This document shows, in pieces, positions 38,301 to 50,300 of a DNA stretch of 64,000 nt. The notes below the pieces were generated by a model that had not been told where the DNA came from, did not search any database, and saw only the letters and a program-made list of their open reading frames with translations. The position numbers were made by a program, and so were the translations under genes. The stretch's first letter is position 1. Each line of letters begins with the position of its first letter. The DNA is from Patiria miniata (Eukaryota > Echinodermata > Asteroidea > Valvatida > Asterinidae): assembly GCF_015706575.1 (NCBI RefSeq), contig NW_024037058.1, positions 19,489,547 through 19,553,546 of the forward strand, written 5' to 3'.

Positions 38301-41300
38301 TGTGTGAATTGTTTTCGTTTTGCTGAAAGAACGCACACCTTTTTTGTGATCCGTGGACAGAACTTTAAAACGGTGGTTGTGTTTAAAATTCTGTAACTTG
38401 AACAGTACATGAGTTATTTGAATGATTCTTGTACTAAAAGAAAGCTTATGCATTGGGCTTTCATATGCTAGATTTTGAAAGTGCTACATGCAGAACTTCA
38501 CTAAAAAAATAGTCCCGACATTTGAGTTTCGTTTTTTTTTACTCGCCCTGTATATAGTTTCTTAATTGTGGTGACTGATGTTTTTCTTTACAACGTTAAT
38601 AAACAGTAATTGGATGTTATGCGAGAAAATAGCAGTAGTGTGAATGACAGGTATTTTATGTTATATTAGTTGACGTTGACCATGGAAGTAAATGGATTTT
38701 TCCCCCGAATTTACGAAAATGATTGCTTGAATATAACTTGAAAAGTGGCGATCACACACAAAATATATCAAAATAAAAGTGTCCAAAATATGTCTTTTCT
38801 CGCGACATTTCCAATTATTAGAAATCGTGATTATGTTTACAACAAAGAAAAGGAGACATAAAATTATAATCAAAATTTCAATTTTAGTTTTCTGAGTGAT
38901 TGATTTGTATTGGGGTTAGTTTAATATAACATTACGTTAGTTATGCACATATTTATGTGCATGTAGGACCAGATGTGGAAATCTGAGATAACAAATGTGT
39001 GTATTTACGTTGACACTTTTTTTTTTTGGAAATTGAGCGTGGTTCATTTGAAATTTAAATTTTAAGTTTTTTTTTTAGTGATGGCTTATACTAACACAAT
39101 ATTAACACGATTGCAGAATTATGCTCATCTTTTCGAAAACAAAATGTTGACAAAATGTGCAACCGTTGTGAAAAGACAGGTAATTTTGTTTTATATTACT
39201 GGACGCTAACTATGGAGGTAAATTAATTTTTCCCAATTTACGACAAGGATTGTAATGTATTTGAATATGACTGAAAAGAGGTTATCACACAAACAATAAT
39301 TTATATCAAAATTATACATGTATTGTTCAAACTATGTCTGTCTTCACAATTTTTTCCAAATATTTAATAGAAATCGTGATGTCTGTCCTCACAATTTTTT
39401 CCAAATATTTAATAGAAATCGTGATGTTTTTGAGAAGGAAAGAGATATAAAAGTATAAATTTTCATTCCAATTTTCGTTTTCTGTGTGATTGATGTGTTG
39501 TGAGACAAGATGTGTGAATTTTGAGCTAACAAAAATATGTGATTTTTGTTTTAAATTTAATTTTTTTTTTTGACGCGTTTGAAACTAACACAATATTAAC
39601 ACGATTACAGATGTGCCCATCTTTTCGAGAAAAAAAACTGACAAAATGTGCAACCATTGTGAAGAAATTAAGCCTTGAGTATAAAGAGTGCTTTTCCAAA
39701 TCGACGGGAAAAGAATACAGGAATTGCACAATTCATGAGGAGAAAACAACAACAAGATGCCCATTCTCGACTCCATGGGTGCGTTTGAGCGTGTTACTTT
39801 TGCTACTCCCTATAGTTCAGGAAACTGTTGCGTGCGCATTACTCTTCCTGCATATGCAAGAGTATATTTCACTGAGAGTATGCTCTGATTGCTAACCCGC
39901 AGGTCGTATCCTGCCGTTCGGGCGCTTAGGAGTAGTACTCGTGTTAACACGAGTAACACGCTCGAACGCACCCACGGGTTCCTTCACGATCGTGCAAAGC
40001 ATGGTGGGAAACAACATGGCGCAGCAAGATCGTATCCATGGGGGCGCAACAGTGCAATAAATTCCCATAGACACTAGTGCTAAATGCCCATACTTTAAAA
40101 TTCTTTTAAAAATACTCAGAACTCTCACAGGTAATTTAGCTGCACGGTAAAATGATGATCAACATGTTATTTTTCATTTTCTTTTCATTTTTTGGTGGGT
40201 CCACCATTGACTTTTCGAGGAATTCTCACCCAAAGAAGACGACCCCTATTTTTCCCAAAGCGGAAAAGTAGCCATCTTGAAAAACGATCCCTCCACAACA
40301 TGGCAAAATAGTGCCACTTTCGAGCCCAACTGCATCCAAAATGCTCAGAATTGGAGACCCCAAGTCCGGACCAGAGGTTCATTGCCATATCTCTTCAATT
40401 CCCCAATTTTATGGCTCTCAGAACTCCCTAATATAGAATATTTTGAGGGTATAACTTTTGTTCACGAGCTCGGCGGATGGGTTTAAGCCTATCTACCGGT
40501 GTGCACCCATTGGGACCAGATTGAAAGATGCCCAACTGTTACTGAATTCAAAATACATACCTGCAGGCTCCCGGCACTCAGGTCGTGCAAGACGTCGTAT
40601 TGCAGGAGCAGGTTACCAACGATTCCATTCGCGCGCTCCATTTTCTGCTGGTCCTTAGTTGGGTGGAACTTAATATGGGCGCGGTATTGCGACATCCTCT
40701 CCAGATAGACCACATCCTGTATCGGGCTGCTGACGTCATTGGTGGAACTGCCCCCTGCGGCAGTGGACTGCCACATGGCGTCCATTTTCAGTAAACCCTG
40801 TGGTTCTGTGATGTGGACATCAACTTTTAGACTTCTAACGACCTGGAAAGTACGAACAAAATCCAACAGATTTGTTTACTAAGTACAAAGCGCTCTCTGA
40901 TGCACGCTTCAACAAAACGATGCATAAAACAAATATTGAGCAAACTTATGCAAAATTCCCCAGTGCTATTTTCGAGTTACACCCTGAATTTTTGTTTTTG
41001 TTTTTAAATTGTCATGATTTTGCGAACAATACAAACATTTATTCACTTTTGAATGAGACATTGAAGAAAAACATTCCACTCACGTTTATTTATTGAACAG
41101 TTATTGAAAACAAAATTCGAATTATTGGCGCAAAAGTAATCCAAAATAAAGAAATTCTCAAATGTTAACTCTTGGGATTTTCCGAGATTTATTCAAGTGC
41201 GCCACGTTTAGGGTACACACTCAACCGAATTTGTGCCCTATTTCCGGGCGCCACCGTTTCTGAATTTCCGACTAAATTTCATGGCACTGAAATTGTTCAC

Positions 41301-44300
41301 AAAGGTTTTACAGCAAGCATTATTTACGTAATCAGGGTTCGAAGTTAGCGGTATATAGCCCGCTAACCAAATGGTAGTCAAAACAGCGGCGGGCTAGTCA
41401 AACTATTCCTTAAGTAGCCCGGCTGGCGAGTCAAAAACCATATTGGGATACGGCAAAGATGAAGGGACAGGAAGAAATAAATCATGAAATTCAGAAAGCA
41501 AACCTGTATCAATTTGGGTCTATTTTTATCAACTGTTTTAAAGGGTTAAATTATTAGATCTGTTTTTGAAAACACTGACAAAATTGCCTCAGAATTGAGC
41601 CTGAAAGTACGCCAGTTTGTATTTGGGCTAAAAAAAAACATGCGGGCTAGTTAAGAGTCTGTTTCAGTAGCCCGGCTGGCTAGCGAAAAAAAGTGAAGGT
41701 CGAACCCTGCGTAATATACCAGTATTTAACTGAGTGAATTTGAACAAATCCGCTTACAAGCTGGCTAGCTGCCTGTCCGTACATTTTCGAAAGATATCGT
41801 GGGACAGGAACCGGCCTAACCCGCGAGAACAGAGTCATTGTCTGACAGCCATATTTCAATAGCTATTTGGGCCGATTTTTTTTTCGGCCGATGTCTCATT
41901 TAAAATCGATTAACTTTTGCATTGCTAAAAGACGGCAATATTTGGGGGGGGGGGTGAAACTCGAAAATAGCATGCGGGAACGCAATTGTAAGCCTGTCCA
42001 TACCTGTTCAGGGTCGATAGTAAGTTTGTATTCAATGACACCATGGCGGCGATGTAGCAGTTCTTGGTAGGTTAAGTTGAACAGCACGGCCGAGTAGGAC
42101 GCAACGTTGACGGAGACGCTGAAGGTGTTGGGTTTGGTCTCGCTGGAAAGGATTCATGAAAACAATATTCTTCTTTACCGTTCTCGACAAACTGTGAAAA
42201 CTGACAATCTAACAGCAATTCAACGTTTGCCCTTAACTTTACTTTTCAATTCCAAAGACCATTTTACTGAAAAATCACTCAGAAGTGTATGTTTGCGCAA
42301 TTAAATGGGATCACATGAGGCGCAAGTGTCACACAATGCACTGCACCATGTAATATTTTTATATACACCCCAGATCCTGATAACGAAACGGGAAAGGAGC
42401 GTCATAAATATTATATAAACCCCTTAAAGGCATATACATGTATGTATGACATGCGTGCAGCCGTTTGATCGCGAAACACGATTTCGTCCATAATACTTTT
42501 TTTTTATTTCAAAAAATCAGTCAATTTACTGATCGTTGGAAATCATAGGCCTATGAGCTCCGTGCGCTACCAAAAGAGGGCGCCCTTTCCAAACAACGAC
42601 GTCCCATGGGCGGGACATTTCGCTGGTTGACGCGCACCGTTCCTTGTGTGTGACGCACGTACACCAGGGGATTTGTACTATTTACACGCAGTGGCCGCGC
42701 TTCGCGGCAAACAAATTGCAGTCAGGCAAGATGGCGTCGGTCGGTCACCCCCAAGTGTACTTCCTTTGCCGGTGAGGGGGTGCTTGTGAACAGAGCGCAT
42801 AACATGCATTTCGTGATTTCATCTATAACGACAGCAAGCTGGGGTGCCTAAACCCATCCGCCGAGCTCATGAATAAAAGTTATACCCTCAAAATATTATA
42901 TATTAGAGAGTTTTGAGTGCCATAAAATTGGGGAATTGAAGAGATATGGCAATGAACCTCTGGCCCGGATTCGGGGCTTCCAATTCTGAGCATTTGGGAT
43001 ACAACTGGGCTCGAAAGTGGCGCTATTTTGCCATGTTGTGGAGGGATCGTTTTTCAAGATGGCTACCGTTCCGCTTTGGGGAAAATAAGTGTCGTCTTCT
43101 TTGGGCGAGAATTTCTCGAAAAGGCAATAGTCAACCCACCAAAAAATGAACAGAAATTGAAAGATGACATGACGATCATCATTTTTCTGTGCAGCTTAAA
43201 TACCTGTGAGAGTTCTGAGTATTTTTTAAAGAATTTTGAAGTATGGGCATTTAGCACTAGTGGCTATGGGATTTTTTTGGCACTGTTGAACCCAGACGGA
43301 ATAAATTCACGGGGTATTTAGTACAAGTACAATCTTTAAGCTTTTTTCACAATTCGTTATAGGTAACTTGTGGGATTACATGTAACTCAGTTTATCCATT
43401 TGCCTTTTAACAAGTCCAACCGCATACTTGATGCGTGCAAATTTTCAGCGAGATTCTGTTTGATTTCAAGTGTTCATGATCTACACATGCAGTGGTAGAA
43501 CTGGACTTACTGCTGTTTAACCTGTCCGGCCGTCTGGCCTCGCTCCTTCGCCGCGTCGTACTCCCTCTGTGCCTTTTCTTTCTCCTTGACCTCGGCCTCG
43601 TACGCAACACCGTCGATCACCCTATCGAAGATAAATAACGGAATAAATATGTGCTTGGGCGGTCTTAAACAAGTCTGCTAAGACGAGCTGAGGGAATGGA
43701 CGCTGATAATAACCCGAGCCGAAGGGGAGGGATATTATCAGCGACCAGGCCCACAGCCGGTATTAAACGGACTTGTTTATACCGGCCAAGCACATATTTA
43801 TTCCTATTCGAATAAATATCTTTTCGGTCAAAGAATCAACATAAGTAAAAACATATATATTTATAAATCGTCTTCTATCACAATTGACAGTCTCTGGTCA
43901 GCGCGCGCTTCGATTTTAATCATGCGCGTCAATCTTTTTTTCCCCAAATTTTCTGCGGTAGCTCCAATTAACAGCGGCCTCTATTGCCGCACCTCCTCAA
44001 AAAAATTTGTACCAAGGATCACCAAGGAATGGAAAATTGCACCAAGGCAAATGATCGAGGGCACCAAGGCAAATTATGGAGGACACCAATGTACATGAGG
44101 ACGCAAAAAAGTAAAATAGTACCCCACCTTGTCTGTACAATCCAAGCTTGAAAAAAAAACGCGTCGCCGCATCAATTCCGGAACTTTGGCCTGACCAGAG
44201 ACCGAGTATTTTTATTTTTTTTTTGGCCTTAACTCATATCCTGAATTTATTGCATATTTATAAATACATGTATATAGCCAACTCTATATTGGCGATTTCC

Positions 44301-47300
44301 CCAATTTGTCAATGCCTTTTGTTCGAGTGGCGCTAAAGTCACAAGCAATTAACCTGTATTTACCATGTAGCCAGGGATCACGCCCAAAGTAACGATATAC
44401 TAGCAATGCTGCAACCTGGGAAAGAGACTATTATCATGTTGCCAACTTTTTTATTTTTCCCCCCATTCGAATCAACGTATTAATTAAAGTGTGGCTGGAA
44501 GGAAAAATAGTCTGGTTCTTTTTTTACTCAAAAACATTATCATTCAGTACTGTTATTGGATATAGGGAACATGACTGAAATGGTGGCAGCATGATAAAGG
44601 TCTGTAGCACACAGGCATCGCTCATATTTTTTTTATTTTTTTTTGTAAACTGACGCATGTAAACTGATGTCCATCACATTGGATTAAAGTCTGTTTTGTT
44701 TCGCTAACTGTCTTCGTCACAGCGCCCTCATTTTGCTCAAACTATGTTTTATCGGAAAACACGGAGACTATATTTACATGACAAACTTGCTGATGAAGGC
44801 CTCCTGAGGCAAGACTACGGAGAAGGTTGCTTCTTGCGCGTATTCCTCCACGTTGACCAGCATGCTGTTGATTAACGTGCTGGCAAAGCGTGCCGTGATG
44901 GAGGCGTCGACGTGGAAATGGTGGATTTCTGGTTTGTAGACTCGCGTTTGCTGCAAAGGATCAGGAAAGAAGGGTAGAGATTTGTCGTCAGGTCGAATCA
45001 CAAGGTAATGACAACTCGGTCACAAGGCAATCACAAGTCATTCACAGGTCAAGTGACAACGACAAATCACAAGTCAATCATAGGTCAAATCACAAGTCAA
45101 TCACAAGTCATTTACTAGTCAATCACAGATCAATACAAGCAAGTCACAAGTCAGATCAATGTCCGTCCTTTGTCATTACAAGCAAATTACAAGTCAATCA
45201 CAAGTCGAATTACAAGTCAAATGGCAGGTCAACCATAAAAAAGACCACAAGACAATCATGGGTCGATCACAAGTCAAATAACAGGTCAAATCACAAGTCA
45301 AATCACAAGTAAATCACAAGTAAATCATAAGTCAAATCACAGGTCAAACCACAAGTAGATTATGAGTCAAATCACAAGCCAAACCACAAGTAAATAACAA
45401 GTCAAATCGCACGTCAATCGTAAGTACATCACAAGTCGGGCTCTATAGTCAATCACAAGTCAATCACAAGACAATCACAAGCCATGTCGCAAGTCAATTA
45501 CAAGTATGGCACCAGTCAGTCACAAGCCCGATCACATGTAAATCATACACAATTTACTTGTCATCAAAAATCAATCAGAAGTAAATCACAAGTCAAATCA
45601 CAAGTAAATCACAAGTGAAATCGCACGTCAATCACAAGTCGGGCTCTAGTCAATCACAAGACAATCACAAGCCATATCGCAAGTCAATTACAAGTCTGGC
45701 ACCAGTCAATCACAAGTCTGATCACATGTCAATCATAAATCATTTACTTCAATCAGAATTAAATCACAAGTCACTAAAAAAAAAAAAAAATCAATGTCCG
45801 TCCATTTTTACACAAAAAATATTACAAGTCAATCACAAGTCGAATCACAGGTCAATCACAAGACAATCACAGGTCAATTCAAATCACAAATCAATTACAA
45901 GTCAATTATAATTATGGGGGGTGGGATGGGGTGGGTGGGTACAACCCCCCCCCCCCCCCGCCCTCCGCTAGCTCTGTCAAAAAAAACCCCCACATTTTCA
46001 CAGAAATTCATTAAAAATAATGCGACCCCCCCTCCTGCTCTGACACCCAAAAAAATTCTACTGCTGTGCACAAAATACGGACAGCAGACCTAGTTTGGTT
46101 AGGGGTATTTTACACTTTTCTGTAATATAATGTTAGTAATCGTCAGATTTAAACAGCGCCCCCAATGAAAGTTCGGTACGAGCCCTCCCCCCCCCCCCCC
46201 CCGCAATCTATTGATTTTACGGAGGCCAAGTGTCCGGCCAAAACATTTTTAGCAATGATTTGCTGATGAATCCCCCCCCTGCAAAAATGCCTGGACCCGC
46301 CCCTGCAATCACAAGACAATCACAAGTCATATCGCAAGTCAATCACAAGCAAATCGCAAGTCAATCGCAAGTCAATCACAAATCATATCACAAATCAATC
46401 ACAAGTGAATCACAAGCTTACTTTAACGTTAGCATAATCCTCGTCATCCTCGTACCCGTAGGGGTCGGACCCAGAACCAGAACCGGCGGATCGCTCCTGT
46501 CGCTAAAAAATAAATATCACACAAAATGGAATAATAATATGGAACAAAATAAAGTTACAACAGTGCTCACCGTATGAAAGCCAGTACCGTGATTAAGTGG
46601 AAGGGCAGACCGTCCGAAAATTGGGCTTCTCCTCTTATCATCGGTGCACACTTTAATTTTAGATTTTTCCGCACAGTTTAAAATTTCATTCAAATTCATA
46701 AACGGTTTACTTTAATTTCGTCTTGAAAATTCATGATCTTGCATACCCCACGTTTAATTTCGTCTTTGGTCGCTCATTTTCGCACTTCGTTCAAACAATT
46801 TCTGCAATTGCCCAACGTGCGACAGATAAATCAATTTTGTCATTTTGCAATCAATGTTACATACATTTCATTTAAATTCGTCTCATGATTGTATGCTGTC
46901 TTCGGTATTTGTATGTTTTCATCTGTTCTTTTCTACTTTTTTTATACTTTATTTTGTCGTGTCTGTTTACTGTATCTCCTTGTTTAAAGGGAATATACAT
47001 CATTTGCTTTCGCTGTAATTTTCAGAAATGGATGGAATTGGGGGGTTGGAAATATAAAGCAAATATAGTTACACTGACTTTTTGGAGGTTTTGGGTTCGA
47101 AAATGCTATAAAAACCAAGAAAAACGATCATTTTCCTGTAGTCTGGTTCCCCGACTCCATATAAGAAGAAACAGAGCAGTTTACATACATTGGGGAATTG
47201 TAAGGTCAGGGAACCAGTCTAGCTGGCTCGTACCCATTCATATAGGTTTGTAATCGATTGCAAACAAGTGCAATGGTCAATTGGGGCCAGTATTTGAAAA

Positions 47301-50300
47301 AAAGCCAGTTGTTTCCAACGCTGATCGGCCGATCAGCGTTGGAAATTGATACAAAAATACCACTTTTCTTGAAAATGACAGTATACCAGGTGCCATAATT
47401 TTACAGGATGCTTTAGACTGTCATTTACCAACATCCTATTAAGGTATTTCGCAAAAACATGGTAGTTTTATTTTTGGATGTTTGCAAATGTTGTATATTC
47501 CCTTTAAAGGGAATGTACATCATTGGCTTTTGCTGTAATTTTCAAAAATGAACTATTTGAGGGGTTAGTATAACAGATCAAATATTGTTACACTGACATG
47601 TTTGAAGTTTTGTGTTCGAAAATGCTGGAAAAGCCAAGAAAAACAAAAATGTTCAAGTAGTCTGGTTCCCTGACTCCACTAAAGATGAAATGGATCAATT
47701 TATAGATGCCGGAAAATTGCAAGGTATTAAAAAGGAACCAGTCTATCTGGCCTGCACCCGTTCATGAACATGAGACCAATAGCAAACACAAATTTGACTG
47801 AAAAAAATGGTAAATTTGGAGCAGTAGTTTAAAAATAGTTAGGTTTTTCCAACGGTGGTCGGCCGACCACCGTTGGAAATTTATACAAAAATACCATTTT
47901 CTTGAAAATGTCTTCACACCTGGTGCCTTAATTTTACAGGATGCTTTAGACTGTCATTAACCAACATCCTAGTAAGGTATGTCGTAAAAACTTAGTAGTT
48001 TTATTTGTTGATGTTTGCAAATGTTGTATATTCCCTTTAACGTAGGTCTATAACCTTAAATAAGCATTTTTCATGTAATAATTATTACGTAAAATTGTAA
48101 TTTATTCAATTTGTGTATACATTTAGTTCTTAGACAATTTTATGCGTCAACAACTGAAAGAAATAAGGTATACCCTAGCCTTGGTCAATGCTCTCGTTAT
48201 TCGTCCCGTACGCGGTAATCAATCGGCGGCATATCCATATCCTCGCGTGCTATGCAGTAGGCTTTTAATGATGTACTTATGAAAAGCAAAATGCATTCAT
48301 ATTTCCACATCTTTCGGAAACAGTCAATTCAGTTCTTCTTCTTGTCCTTTGTATTGGTTGTTAAACTTTCAACTTCCTGTCTAGCAATACACCGTGTTAA
48401 ATGTTAAATGGTTGTACCAGCGTGCGCATCTGTCTGATGAATTTGATCGAAAATTTCGTGAAATCGATTGAACAAAGACGAATCCAATCCCTACATTATG
48501 TAGATGGTCATCAGGTGAGATGAATTCCATTGAAATCTGATGACATCGAATGAACAAATGTTGAAATTGACTGACCATTGATCATTTGGAATGAGCAACG
48601 ACTAAATTCACATTTGCGTGTTCCAGTCGTCTCGAGACCGTTTATGAATTTGAATGAACAAGTTTTTAAAAATGTGCGAGAAAACCTATAAATATGGAAT
48701 AAAATAAACATATAACAGTGCTCAGCGATGACATGAGGAAACCAGATCTTGATTAAGAGGAAGGACAGACCGTCCGAAAATTGGGCTTCCTCTTATCATC
48801 GGTGAGCACTTTAATATCTTGATTTTATTCCATACATTTTGTCAGTGCTACGAAGTATAGTAACCTCTTTTACTTCGATGCTATAGGAAAAATATACCTG
48901 AATCGTTAGTCATGAAACTGTTATAACGGGTAGTAGGCTACACTGAAAATTTGCCCGGGTTAATTTTACCAAAGAAAGGGTAAAAACTGGAACTACCCAA
49001 ACTTGGGTTGTTCTATAACCAATTGTTTGGGTTAAAATTTCTGCTAACTTCAACCAAAACTTGTGGGTCATTCAAGACCAAATTTAATTTGGTCTTGTAT
49101 GACTACAACTTTTGGTTGAATTTAACATAAATTATAACCCAAACAATTGGTTATAGAACAACCCAAGTTTGGGTAGTTCCAGTTTTTACCCTTTCTTTGG
49201 TAAAATTAACCCAGGCAATTTTTCAGTGTATAGGGGCATTAAAATAAATCTAGCCAGCTATTGACATGCCTACGCCCCAAAATAAGTCTGATAAAAAAAA
49301 AACCCGAGGACTTTACTGAGATGTGATTAAAACTTGCAAGCTACGAAACACCGAAGACAAAAAAAATGACAAAACAAAAATCACGCTGAACGGCTAGTTT
49401 TTCCTAGTTTTAGTGTCAGATATGCAAGTTTGAAGAGCCACGGTCGAACGTCTGATGTCATATCCTTACAAGCACATGCGGCCCCGCACGCCAGCCAGTC
49501 GGAGTCGACTTTAAAATTTGTGATGCCATTTCGATCAGAAATGTGGACTAAGCTGTCGATTGGTCAATTTGGATGCGGTCTTTTTGTATTACAACATCGG
49601 GTACCGGAGACCCTATATAGGCGCCCGCTGATTGGTCAGAATCTCGAGGTCAAGACGCAGTCTTGTTTTGCATGATGAATCGTCGCAATTGCTCACATAT
49701 CATGGACCCTTGCTGTGCAAAGGGATACTCCACGGACCAAGTTTTCCCCCGAAGCTACCAGAACTCGGGACATCGCATTTTGACAGATGGATAAGTCTCA
49801 AATTTGAATTCGGATCAATTTTCACGCGAAGTACAGAAAATGATATTTTTTTCCCTTCCTTAGTTCTTCAGCATGGGACATTCATATAAGATTATATTAA
49901 GTTCAGCAAAACCCCTTCAGCTGTAAATGACAGAGTCGTTTGCTTGTATATATGCATGTGTCCATCGTAAACTTTTTTCCTTCTGCCAAAAAAAAAAAAG
50001 TGTTCCAGGCTCAAACCAAATGACCAAGCATATCTCACGTGCCAGTAGCGCCACAGTATTTTTCCAGCCGCATGTATTTTTGACCGCATTGCATGTGCGG
50101 GCGACATAAATTACATTTCGTGTAAAACCAACCGCACGAACGAATTGTATTCAAATTCAAAAGCAACATTGCAAGTCAATGGTTTGTTCTCATAAATCAG
50201 AAAAATGCAAGAGCTGGCTTGCACGTAGCCTTTACCAATGCTGTCTAGCCAAGCTTTTTATCTGAAGTTTCTGAACCGAACAGTCCGGCAGCCGTACGCC

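Noticed and set aside
40185-43149. 67-codon open frame (MAMNLW...) shared by 40185-40388 and 42946-43149
   Set aside because: Similarity runs well past the frame at the same level, the third family B copy does not keep it, and it lies in a repeat.
45615-46093. Open frames rich in NHKS and SQ
   Set aside because: Translation of the AATCACAAGTC minisatellite and the poly-C insertion.
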